This document shows positions 11,264 through 19,326 of a stretch of 64,000 nt of DNA, piece by piece. A model generated the notes under the pieces. The model was not told the DNA's origin and searched no databases. It saw only the letters and a program-made list of their open reading frames with translations. Positions within the stretch are counted from its first letter, which is position 1. Each line of letters starts with the position of its first letter. The position numbers were made by a program, and so were the translations under genes. Origin of the DNA: Paraburkholderia sp. Tr-20389. Its GTDB lineage: Bacteria; Pseudomonadota; Gammaproteobacteria; Burkholderiales; Burkholderiaceae. Where the stretch lies: positions 1-64,000 of the forward strand of contig NZ_JAAGPD010000014.1 in the NCBI RefSeq assembly GCF_017104565.1. Reading direction: 5' to 3'.

Positions 11264-12820
11264 ATGCCGCCTCTGTTTCGCCGACTACGACTGCTGTTTC
11301 ACGCACTGCGCTATGGCGCGCGTCTGATCTGGCTCGCCGCACCCGAGCATCACAAGCTGCACTGGATCGTCACGCTTGCATCGCGCGTCCATGCGTCGCC
11401 GGGCGGCCGGGCGGGCGTGCATCGCGCGCTGCCCAATCTCGGCCCGCTGGCGAGCGCCTTCGCGGAATCGCTCGCGCGGCACCCCGAACTCGCGACAGGC
11501 ACGCTGCACGATGCGATCGACGCCGTCAGCCACCTCGAAACGCCCTTGCCGCCCGACGAAGTCGAACACGCGATTGCGGCGGCGCTCGGGCGCCCCGTAT
11601 CGACGCTCTTCGCGGCGATCGATCTGACGCCCGCGAAAACCGGTCTCGCCGAACAGACACATGTCGCGCGGCTCGCCGAGCCGATCAACGGCCATTGCGA
11701 TCTCGCGATCAAGCTCGTGCGCGCCGCACAGGTCCAGGAAATCGCCGACGAAGCCGCGTTGCTGCGCTGGGTCGCGCGCTGGATGGAAAAGCTGTCGAAG
11801 AACGCGCGGCGTCTGCGCCTGCGCGAACTCGCCGACACCTTCACGCAAGAGATTTTGCGCCGCTTCGATCTGCGCGCCGAAGCCGCGAACCTGAGCCAGA
11901 CCGCGCATCATTTCGACGGCGACAAGCGGCTCGCGATTCCCGCCGTGATCTGGGAACTGTGCACGGACCGCACGCTCGCGATGCAGCATATCGAGTCTCT
12001 GCCCGCGCTCGACATCGGCGGTCTGTCGGCGCACGGCGTGAAGCTCGCGCCGCTCGCCGAGCACATCATCGAAGTGATCACCGAACAAGCGTTCGAGCAC
12101 GGCTTCTTCCACGCGACACTCGATGCCCGGCGCGTGCGCGTGAGCGTCGAGCCTGACACGCTCGGACGGATCGTGCTGGCAGACTTCGCGGTGATGTCGA
12201 GTCTTTCGTCGCAGGAGCGCGAGTTTTTCGTGCACGGCGCGACGGCGCTGTTCGATCAGGACTATGGACGTCTCGCCCATCTGCATCGCGATGCGGGACA
12301 CGTGTCTCAGGACACACGCCCCGAGAAGCTCGAAGCCGAGTTGCGCACGCGCGCCGAAGGACATTTCGCGCCGCAGTCGCACGAGCGCTCGGCGGGTGCG
12401 CTGTTTCATCATCTGCTGTTCGCCGTGCATCCGTTCGGCGGCGACGTGCCGCCGCGTCTCGCCGCCGCGCAGCGCGCCTTCGGACAGGCGGAAATGCTGG
12501 CGAACGCGCTGCATCCGGGCGTCGACACGTGGAAGATCGCGCGCTCGGTGCTGCTGACGCTCGCGCGCCGCGAACGCGATCATCGCGGCTGGATCAAGCA
12601 TCTCGCGCAGGAACTGCCGCATCTCGCGCATCTGGTGCCGCGCATGCCGCAGCTCGCGGTGCGGTATCTGCAACACCGGAACGAAGCTGTTCCCGTGAGG
12701 CAGCAGACTCAGCTCGTCAGCGACGTGCTGCTCGAATACCGGCGCACCCGCACGCTGCTGTGGGCCTGCACGGTCTGCGGCGGGCTGCTCGGGGCGATCG
12801 CCGTGCTGCTGGCTTATTGA
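11264..12820 (+). CDS. Degenerate UbiB/ABC1-family (pseudo)kinase-like membrane protein
   Basis: A 518-residue protein with the UbiB/ABC1 layout: an N-terminal helical region, a kinase-like core, and a C-terminal hydrophobic helix (LLWACTVCGGLLGAIAVLLAY). Family residues are badly worn. The N-terminal KxGQ motif is replaced (LGPLASAFAES) and the alanine-rich ATP loop is lost. The catalytic block normally reading HADxHPGN is HATLDARR from His283, and DFG is DFA at Asp307. The ATP lysine (LAIKLVR) and the helix glutamate (AEAANL) remain. It is thus a UbiB paralogue unlikely to have normal ATPase activity. It stands alone upstream of a transporter gene. Confidence 0.75.
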   Translation: MPPLFRRLRLLFHALRYGARLIWLAAPEHHKLHWIVTLASRVHASPGGRAGVHRALPNLGPLASAFAESLARHPELATGTLHDAIDAVSHLETPLPPDEVEHAIAAALGRPVSTLFAAIDLTPAKTGLAEQTHVARLAEPINGHCDLAIKLVRAAQVQEIADEAALLRWVARWMEKLSKNARRLRLRELADTFTQEILRRFDLRAEAANLSQTAHHFDGDKRLAIPAVIWELCTDRTLAMQHIESLPALDIGGLSAHGVKLAPLAEHIIEVITEQAFEHGFFHATLDARRVRVSVEPDTLGRIVLADFAVMSSLSSQEREFFVHGATALFDQDYGRLAHLHRDAGHVSQDTRPEKLEAELRTRAEGHFAPQSHERSAGALFHHLLFAVHPFGGDVPPRLAAAQRAFGQAEMLANALHPGVDTWKIARSVLLTLARRERDHRGWIKHLAQELPHLAHLVPRMPQLAVRYLQHRNEAVPVRQQTQLVSDVLLEYRRTRTLLWACTVCGGLLGAIAVLLAY

Positions 12821-12921
12821 GTCCTGCGCGCACTGCCGTTACGCAGTGCAGCTTCGAACAAGACACGCGTCGTCGCTTCGGCCGATACTGCGGGCTTCGT
12901 GTCCGTGGTTCGGGTCGTCCG

Positions 12922-13803
12922 ATGCTGGCTGTCTTCAATGCGGTTGTCTTCGTGGTTCTGTGGTCGACGGGGTTCGTGGTCGCGCGCGCGATCAAGCCCT
13001 ACGCCGACCCCAACCTTTTCCTGCTCGCGCGCTTCGGCGGCACCGCGCTGCTGTTCATGGCGGCGGCGCTGTTCGCGCGCGTCGAATGGCCGAAGGGCCG
13101 CGCGCTCGGCAAGCATCTGATCGCGGGCGCGCTGCTGCAAGGCGTCTATCTGGGTGCCGGGTACTGGGCCGTCGCGCAAGGCATGAGCGCGGGCATCATG
13201 GCGCTGCTCGGCGCGCTGCAGCCGCTGCTGACGGCGGCCGTCGCCGCGCCGCTGTTCGGCGAACGCCTGTCGGGGCGCGGCTGGACGGGCATGCTGCTCG
13301 GTCTCGCGGGCGTCGCGCTGGTGCTCGAACCGAAACTCGCGGCAGCCTCCGCGCCCATTGCGCAAGGCCATGCGGGCGACGTGCCGCAATGGCTCGTCGT
13401 CGGCGTGTCGATTCTCGCCGTGTGCGCGATCACGGCGGGCACGCTGATCCAGAAGACCTCGTTGTCGAAGGCCGATATCCGCAGCGCGAGCGCGGTGCAG
13501 AACGTCGGCGCCGCCGTCGTCGTGCTTGTGTTCGCTCTGGCGCTCGGCGAGCATCGGTGGATTCCGTCGCCGGCGTTGTGGGTGTCGCTTGCGTGGGGCA
13601 TCGTGATGCTGTCGGGCGTGAGCGTCACGCTGCTGGTATGGATGGTTCGGCGCGGCGACGCGTCGCGCGCCACCGCGCTGCTATTCCTCGCGCCGCCGCT
13701 GGCCGCGCTCGAAGGCTATCTCGGTTTCGGCGAGACGCTGACGGGCATTCAGGTGGCGGGCTTCGTCGTCGCGCTGATCGGGGTGTTGCTGGCGCGCTCG
13801 TGA
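12922..13803 (+). CDS. EamA-family (drug/metabolite) transporter
   Basis: A 293-residue inner-membrane protein with about ten hydrophobic segments in two similar halves, the DMT/EamA pattern (LWSTGFVVARAI at the start of the first half; SASAVQNVGAAVV and LFLAPPLAALEGYL in the second). Substrate unknown. The frame is open upstream through the end of the previous gene, but only the ATG at 12922 yields a membrane-type N-terminus. It follows the UbiB-like gene by about 100 bases on the same strand. Confidence 0.85.
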   Translation: MLAVFNAVVFVVLWSTGFVVARAIKPYADPNLFLLARFGGTALLFMAAALFARVEWPKGRALGKHLIAGALLQGVYLGAGYWAVAQGMSAGIMALLGALQPLLTAAVAAPLFGERLSGRGWTGMLLGLAGVALVLEPKLAAASAPIAQGHAGDVPQWLVVGVSILAVCAITAGTLIQKTSLSKADIRSASAVQNVGAAVVVLVFALALGEHRWIPSPALWVSLAWGIVMLSGVSVTLLVWMVRRGDASRATALLFLAPPLAALEGYLGFGETLTGIQVAGFVVALIGVLLARS

Positions 13804-13843
13804 TCGTTTCTCGAGGAAGCATCGTGCGCGCCTGCCTGCGAGG

Positions 13844-14905
13844 CTAGTCGGCCGTGTCGGCGCTCGCCGGCACCTTTGCGCGCACCCTGCTGCCCGGCGC
13901 CGGCGACCACGCGGGCCGCGCCTTGCGCTGCGAATCGACGACGACGATATAGCGTCCCGCCCACGGCGTCGCCACGCGGTTCGAATGCAGCACCCATAGC
14001 GAGCGGCCGTCGGCAACGAGTGCCTCGTAATCGCGGTCGAGAATGCCGTAGTGATCGAGAAACACATTCAACGACGCCGGGATCCGCACGCAACCTTTCG
14101 AATGGCGGATGCCGAGTATCGGTTCGAGCTTGTCGGGGTCGGTGGCGTGCATCTGGAAGCGCATCTGCGACATGCCGCCCTTGCCCCAGCCGCGCTCGCC
14201 CTCCGCCCAGCCGAGATCGAAGATACGCATGTCGTGATTGCCGTAGCCGCGGATGCCGTTCTGGTTCATCGTCCCTTCCGCGCGGAAATCCATGTTGTCC
14301 GGCGTGTGCTCGAAGACGCCGAGCGGCGTGATGAAGTGATCGTACTGTCCCGGTCTGCCCGTCGCGACGGGCGACGCGCCGATCATCTGCCAGGCATCGG
14401 AAGGCGCCGCGCGGAAATAGATGAAGAGCGCCTGCACGTTCTCGCTGCGATCGACGAGCACCACATACTCGCCGGACAGATTGCCCAGATCGTTCTGTAC
14501 GAGCGCCTGCTGCAAGCGCTCGCCGTACGCGCGCTGCTCGGCGGCGGGCACTTTCAGACGGCGCGTCACGCTGCTCGCGAACACATCGCGCATCAGGAAC
14601 GCCCGGCGCGGGTCGACGCCGCCGACGGCATCGTGCGCGGCGACAGCGGATGCGTCGACGGCAGGATTGGCAGCATCTTGCGATGGGTCGGCAGCCTGCG
14701 CGCTTTGCGCGAATGCGGATGCAACGAAAGTCGCGGCCAGCGATACCGCCAGCGTCAAACCCAGCGACAACGCCGACCGTCGCACGGCCAACGCCATGCT
14801 GCCGATGCGCATGTCCCCGTTATCGCCGCGCAGATTTCTGCTGTGCGAATCCGCCTTCTCTCGTGCAGGCGGGCTGGACACCTTGTTCTCTTTTTTGCTG
14901 GTCAT
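13844..14905 (-). CDS. L,D-transpeptidase (YkuD family)
   Basis: A 353-residue exported protein with the YkuD catalytic signature in HSKGCVRIP (Cys272), His253 in FQMHATDP, and typical strands before it (FITPLGVFEHTP). Such enzymes cross-link peptidoglycan or anchor proteins in the periplasm. The N-terminus has a hydrophobic signal region (about residues 43-72, ending AQAA) behind a long charged start, so Met32 (14812) is an alternative start. It is divergent from nadE. Confidence 0.85.
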   Translation of the reverse strand: MTSKKENKVSSPPAREKADSHSRNLRGDNGDMRIGSMALAVRRSALSLGLTLAVSLAATFVASAFAQSAQAADPSQDAANPAVDASAVAAHDAVGGVDPRRAFLMRDVFASSVTRRLKVPAAEQRAYGERLQQALVQNDLGNLSGEYVVLVDRSENVQALFIYFRAAPSDAWQMIGASPVATGRPGQYDHFITPLGVFEHTPDNMDFRAEGTMNQNGIRGYGNHDMRIFDLGWAEGERGWGKGGMSQMRFQMHATDPDKLEPILGIRHSKGCVRIPASLNVFLDHYGILDRDYEALVADGRSLWVLHSNRVATPWAGRYIVVVDSQRKARPAWSPAPGSRVRAKVPASADTAD

Positions 14906-15085
14906 TTTGTTCGAACATCACTGCCTGTCACCCCGTCCGTGCGGCCGTTCGTGGCGGGCCGCCGGACGTTCGGATCTGATTAGGGTCTGCATCATTAAAC
15001 CAGACAACGCATGACCGCGCACCGAATTCCGCAGTTCATGCAATCATCGAAGCCGACATCACCGCGCCTTGCGAGGAGAACACCG

Positions 15086-15834
15086 ATGGATCAGCAGCAA
15101 CGCGCCGCGCGTCAGCGGCAGATCGCAGCAGAATTGCACGTCTCGGACGCGTTCGACGCCAAGCACGAAATCGCGCGGCGCGTCGCGTTTCTCGCCGACT
15201 ATCTGCGCGCGAACGCTCTCGGCACGTACGTGCTCGGCATCAGCGGCGGCGTCGATTCGTCGACGGCGGGGCGACTGAAGCCGATGCGCAGCAGGCGCTC
15301 GCGTTCATCCGCGCCGACGAAACGCTGACGGTCGACATCCGCCCCGCCGCCGACGCGATGCTGGCTTCGCTTACGGCAAGCGGCCTGTCATTCGCCGATG
15401 AATCGCAGCAGGACTTCGTGCACGGCAATATCAAGGCGCGCCAACGGATGATCGCGCAGTATGCGGCGGCGAGCGTGCGGCGCGGGGTCGTGATCGGCAC
15501 GGACCACGCAGCGGAATCGGTGATGGGATTCTTCACGAAGTTCGGCGACGGCGGCGCCGACGTGTTGCCGCTCGCCGGCCTGACCAAGCGTCGCGTGCGT
15601 GCGCTCGCCGCCTCGCTCGGCGCCAGCGACGCACTCGCGCACAAAGTACCGACCGCCGACCTCGAAATGTTGCGCCCTCAACGTCCCGACGAGGACGCGT
15701 ACGGCATCCGTTACGCGGACATTGACGATTTTCTCGAAGGCAAGCCGGTGAGCGATGCGGTGTTTGACACCGTCATGCGTTTTTACGACAGCACGCGTCA
15801 CAAACGCGCGCTGCCCTATACGCCTTTCGATTGA
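15086..15834 (+). pseudogene. nadE: nadE, NH3-dependent NAD synthetase, disrupted by internal deletion and frameshift
   Basis: Two frames together encode an NH3-dependent NAD synthetase. The first runs 15086-15328 and ends the conserved ISGGVDSSTAGRL PP-loop segment near 15277. The family sequence resumes at 15277 in another frame (EADAQQALAF) and runs to 15834, with KARQRM, GTDHAAE, FTKFGDGG and HKRALPYTPFD. Compared with the E. coli enzyme, about 30 codons (the stretch ending RLPYG.QAD) are missing at the junction, and the loss is not a multiple of three. As written, translation runs off into unrelated residues and stops at 15328. This is a real lesion or an assembly error; a second NAD synthetase elsewhere would be needed if real. 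The ribosome site GAGGAGAA precedes 15086. Confidence 0.85.
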
Positions 15835-15852
15835 ACGCGCGTCGGCGCGAAC

Positions 15853-16122
15853 TTACTGGCGAGGCCGCGTCTCGTCGCCGCCGAACGGCACGGCGCTCAC
15901 CTGCAGCGATACGCCGCCCAGTTGCTTGCCGTTGAACTGCTGCGCGATGACGTCGGCGACATAGGCATCGTCGGCGTCGACGTCGACCTTGGCATACGCG
16001 TTCGACGTGCCCTGCTCGAACACTTCGATGTCTTTTGCATAATGGCCGAGTTCGTGGCCGAGAAAATCACGGACCTCCTGCTCCGAGCAGGACTCGGGAA
16101 TGTTCCACACGATGATCTTCAT
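15853..16122 (-). CDS. Small RRM-like RNA-binding protein
   Basis: An 89-residue protein with a beta-alpha-beta-beta-alpha-beta pattern of an RNA recognition motif: IIVWNIP resembles RNP2, and NAYAKVDV sits where RNP1 belongs, though with few aromatics. Function unknown; bacterial single-RRM proteins are often cold-shock related. I prefer the ATG at 16120-16122; an in-frame GTG at 16131 is also possible. It converges on nadE. Confidence 0.7.
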   Translation of the reverse strand: MKIIVWNIPESCSEQEVRDFLGHELGHYAKDIEVFEQGTSNAYAKVDVDADDAYVADVIAQQFNGKQLGGVSLQVSAVPFGGDETRPRQ

Positions 16123-16252
16123 ATGCGCCACGCTCTCGGTTAATGATGGACGTGCTACTGGCCGGTCTCAGGACTGTATGCCGGCCCTCGGGGCCTGGCT
16201 GTGACGCATGTCAACGTAGCCAGAAACGTGCCCCGCTTGCACCCCTGCAAGC

Positions 16253-16597
16253 TCAGTCCGCGCTCTCGACGTTCGCTGCGCTGACCCACCACGCCATCTT
16301 GCCTTGCGGCACGTGCACGAGCACGGCGGAAGGATCGGCGACGCCGTCGTCGGAGATCTCGCACACGCTCAGTCCGTCAGGCAGACGCTTGACGGTACCC
16401 GCATCCTGGAAGAGCGCGAGGCGGTGAGCGTCGAGCGGACGCAGCTGGCTGTACACGTCGTAGCTGATTGCGCCCGGCGTGTCGCCGCGGATCTGCAGCG
16501 CTTCGCTTGTGCCGCAGGGCGACGCGGCCAGCGCGGACTGGCTCGCCGCGACGCAGCCGAGCGCGGCCAGGGCGATAGCGATGAATGATTGCTTCAT
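16253..16597 (-). CDS. Small exported protein of unknown function
   Basis: A 114-residue protein with a clear signal peptide (MKQSF start, hydrophobic core, cleavage after ALAA) and a mature part of about 90 residues with two cysteines (SPCGTSEAL and LSVCEISDDG) that may form a disulfide in the periplasm. I do not recognise a domain. A ribosome-site-like GGAGAAT precedes the ATG. It follows the HNH-like gene by about 95 bases on the same strand. Confidence 0.7.
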   Translation of the reverse strand: MKQSFIAIALAALGCVAASQSALAASPCGTSEALQIRGDTPGAISYDVYSQLRPLDAHRLALFQDAGTVKRLPDGLSVCEISDDGVADPSAVLVHVPQGKMAWWVSAANVESAD

Positions 16598-16692
16598 GTT
16601 GATTCTCCAGAATGTGACGGTTTGCCGCGTATCGCGGCGTGCGGGAAGGCGGACTCAACTGACGGACGTGGGCACGGCAGCCGCCGCTGACA

Positions 16693-17304
16693 TCAGGAGC
16701 CGTCGCTGCCGATCGACGCGACGCCGCGCTCGTCGCTGCACGGTGCGCTGCCGAAGCCCGCATAGTGCGCCGACCAGTTTCCGGCGATGGCAGCCTGCGC
16801 GTCGCCGAGGCTCATGCGCCCTTCGCAGACACAACGTTTGAGCTTCGCCGTCAGCAATTCCTTGCGGCGCTCGCCCTTGTGTCCGCCCCACGGCAACAGA
16901 TCGAGGTTGTCCGGTGCATCCGGCGAGCCGCCCAGCACGATCGGCACGCGACGGTCCAGCGCGTAGCGCGTGCCGTGCTCGCTATCGATGCCGCGCTCGG
17001 CCAGCAGCCGGTCTTTGTGCTCCATCATGTCGTCGAACGGTGGCGAAACCGTGTCGGCGTAACCGGGCCGGCAGATCGTCGCGGCGATGTTCTGCTGCGT
17101 GACCCTTTCGTCGAGCATGGACGCGTCTTGCGCAAACGCCGACGCGGCATGCAGATACAAGCCAGCCGACATGACGACGAGCGCCACGCCGCGCACGCGT
17201 ATCGCCCGCGCGCGGCCCGCGACGCGATGCACGTCACGGACGATGGATACGATTCGGTCACTGCCATGCGCCTGAACGGGCGCGTTCACCTTCCCTGCAT
17301 TCAT
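16693..17304 (-). CDS. Exported HNH-nuclease-like protein with altered active site
   Basis: A 203-residue protein with a hydrophobic stretch (VALVVMSAGLYLHAASAFAQ) that may be a signal segment, after an atypically long charged start. The mature part looks like small secreted HNH-fold proteins: YALDRRVPIVLGG, then DNLDLLPW, a lysine/arginine block, and a C-terminal VCEGRMSLGDAQAAIAGNW. In relatives I recall the first motif as LDHxxP; here the histidine is arginine, which should remove nuclease activity. The start is uncertain. Confidence 0.55.
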   Translation of the reverse strand: MNAGKVNAPVQAHGSDRIVSIVRDVHRVAGRARAIRVRGVALVVMSAGLYLHAASAFAQDASMLDERVTQQNIAATICRPGYADTVSPPFDDMMEHKDRLLAERGIDSEHGTRYALDRRVPIVLGGSPDAPDNLDLLPWGGHKGERRKELLTAKLKRCVCEGRMSLGDAQAAIAGNWSAHYAGFGSAPCSDERGVASIGSDGS

Positions 17305-17532
17305 TAATCAGCGCGCCTTCGAACAGCGCGGAAGAGTTAATTCGCAAGGCAATTAAAACACATTCGGGACGCATGTCGTAAATATGGCCCGTTATAGGGC
17401 CCGTTTGAATCGACGCGCTTTTTCGATGCCGGCGGCATCGAGGGCATCGCAATCAGGCCGCGACGCCCTCGCCCGGCGGCATTTCGACGGACTGCATCGC
17501 CGTCAATCCGCCGCATCAGAATACCGTGCCGT

Positions 17533-19197
17533 TCAATGCATCTTCGCAGCCGTGAGCGCCTGCAATGCCCGTACGCGTCCGAGCGCCTCCGCGTTGCTCA
17601 CCGCGGCGTCGTACATCGACGCGAGGTCGGCCTTCAACGCAGTGCGCGAGCCGCCGTCGAGATACACCATATGCCCCGACGGATAAAAACGCGCCGACAG
17701 ATTCTCGCGTACCTGCTGGCTCACGAGCGGCATCTGCTGCAAGTCGATCACGGTCTGATAGAACGGCGTGACGAAATCGTAGAAGCCGTTCGCCGACAGC
17801 ACCTTCAGATCGACATTGAGCGCCATCACGGCCGCGAGGTCGCCCGCCGTGTACAGGATGATGTTGCCCTTGCTGTCGAGGCCCTTCTGCGCGCCCGTCG
17901 GATCGATGTGGCCGAAGTCCCAGAACTTGAACGCCTGATCGTTGAGGTCCGTGAACGCCGAGTTTGACGTGAACTTCAACTGCTCGTTCAGATAGACGTT
18001 CCACATCGTCGTGTAGACGCCCGTGACAGCCGTCATGGTCGGATCGTTGCCGCCCGAGTTCGGATCGATCTTCCCCGCGATGCCCGTTTCGATCGCCGTG
18101 ACGCGGCCGTCATACGCGCCGAGCGCCAGTCCCTTCGACTTGAGCAGCGTGGTCAGGAACAGCGAATTGCCACGGCTGTCGTACCCGGCGATGTCGAGGC
18201 TCCACGCCAGCAGCGTGGTCTTGTCGATGCCCGTGTACTCGCTGAGCTTCTCGACCACGGTATTGTCGGTGGTCGGGAACTTGCGCAGCGCGTTCAGGTA
18301 GTCGGTTCGCGCGAACTGGGCGACCTCTTCGGCGAACTGGCCGAGATTGGTGGGCCTGGGCGCGACGCCGAGCTTCTTGTGATACCACGCGTCCGCGGCG
18401 GCCGTCGGCAACGCGCCGATGGGATTGCCCGCCTGCGTGTAGTCGAGGATCGACGACTGCAGCGTGATGCCGTTCAGATCGACGCCATCTTCATGCAGCT
18501 TGTAGGCGAGCACGCAACTGCGCGCCGTGCCATACGACTCGCCGAACAGGAACTTGGGCGAATTCCAGCGGTTGTTCTTCGTCAGATAGCGCTTGATGAA
18601 CTGCTTGATGGAATCCGCATCCTGGTCGACGCCCCAGAAATCGCGGTTCTTGCGCGGCGCGACAGCCGCCGAATAGCCCGTGCCGACCGGATTGATGAAG
18701 ACGAGATCGCTCTTGTCGAGCAGGCTGTCCGGGTTGTCTTCCATCTGATACGGCGCGGGTGGTGTGAAGCTCGGCATCGACGTCTTGATGCGGCGCGGCG
18801 CGAACGACCCGAGCAGCACGAACACCGACGACGAGCCCGGCCCGCCGTTATAGAAGAACGTCACCGGCCGCGTCTCTTCCTTCTGGTTGTCCTGCGTGAA
18901 GGCGACATAGAAGAATTTCGCCGCGGGCTGCGAACTGGAAGGATCCACGGTCACCAGATGGCCGGCCATCGCGGTGTAGTTGATCTTCTTGCCGCCGATC
19001 GTGATCGAATGCTTCGTGATCGCGGCATTCTCGCTCGTGTCCGTGACGGAGTCGTCGGGGCCGTTGCCGTACGCGACGGGATCGAAAAACGGCTGGTCGC
19101 CGGCCTTGTGCGACACGCTCGCGGCCGATGCCTCCTGCGCGGCGTGTGAGTTGTGAGGCGACTGCAAACTGCCGGAAGCTGATTCGGTATTCGTCAT
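17533..19197 (-). CDS. S10-family serine carboxypeptidase-like protein
   Basis: A 554-residue alpha/beta-hydrolase peptidase of family S10. It shows NGGPGSSS (oxyanion region), GESYGTAR with Ser221, a late aspartate in GFYDFVTP and a histidine in YPSGHMVYLD: the full triad in order. S10 enzymes remove C-terminal residues at acid pH. No signal peptide is visible after the start ATG at 19195-19197 (ribosome site GGAGCG). It follows a sedolisin gene by 129 bases, so the two acid-active peptidases are probably co-expressed. About 54 residues before the core are low-complexity and polar. Confidence 0.88.
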   Translation of the reverse strand: MTNTESASGSLQSPHNSHAAQEASAASVSHKAGDQPFFDPVAYGNGPDDSVTDTSENAAITKHSITIGGKKINYTAMAGHLVTVDPSSSQPAAKFFYVAFTQDNQKEETRPVTFFYNGGPGSSSVFVLLGSFAPRRIKTSMPSFTPPAPYQMEDNPDSLLDKSDLVFINPVGTGYSAAVAPRKNRDFWGVDQDADSIKQFIKRYLTKNNRWNSPKFLFGESYGTARSCVLAYKLHEDGVDLNGITLQSSILDYTQAGNPIGALPTAAADAWYHKKLGVAPRPTNLGQFAEEVAQFARTDYLNALRKFPTTDNTVVEKLSEYTGIDKTTLLAWSLDIAGYDSRGNSLFLTTLLKSKGLALGAYDGRVTAIETGIAGKIDPNSGGNDPTMTAVTGVYTTMWNVYLNEQLKFTSNSAFTDLNDQAFKFWDFGHIDPTGAQKGLDSKGNIILYTAGDLAAVMALNVDLKVLSANGFYDFVTPFYQTVIDLQQMPLVSQQVRENLSARFYPSGHMVYLDGGSRTALKADLASMYDAAVSNAEALGRVRALQALTAAKMH

Positions 19198-19326
19198 GAT
19201 CGCTCCATCGAAAGCCGGTACGTGTTGCCCACTGTTGCGATGCGTTGATCGCCGCCTGTATGCCACCCTTATGCAACCTGCTTACCGCTTGCGCGCCGCC
19301 AAAGCCGGGCGAGCCCGCTGCCCAGA

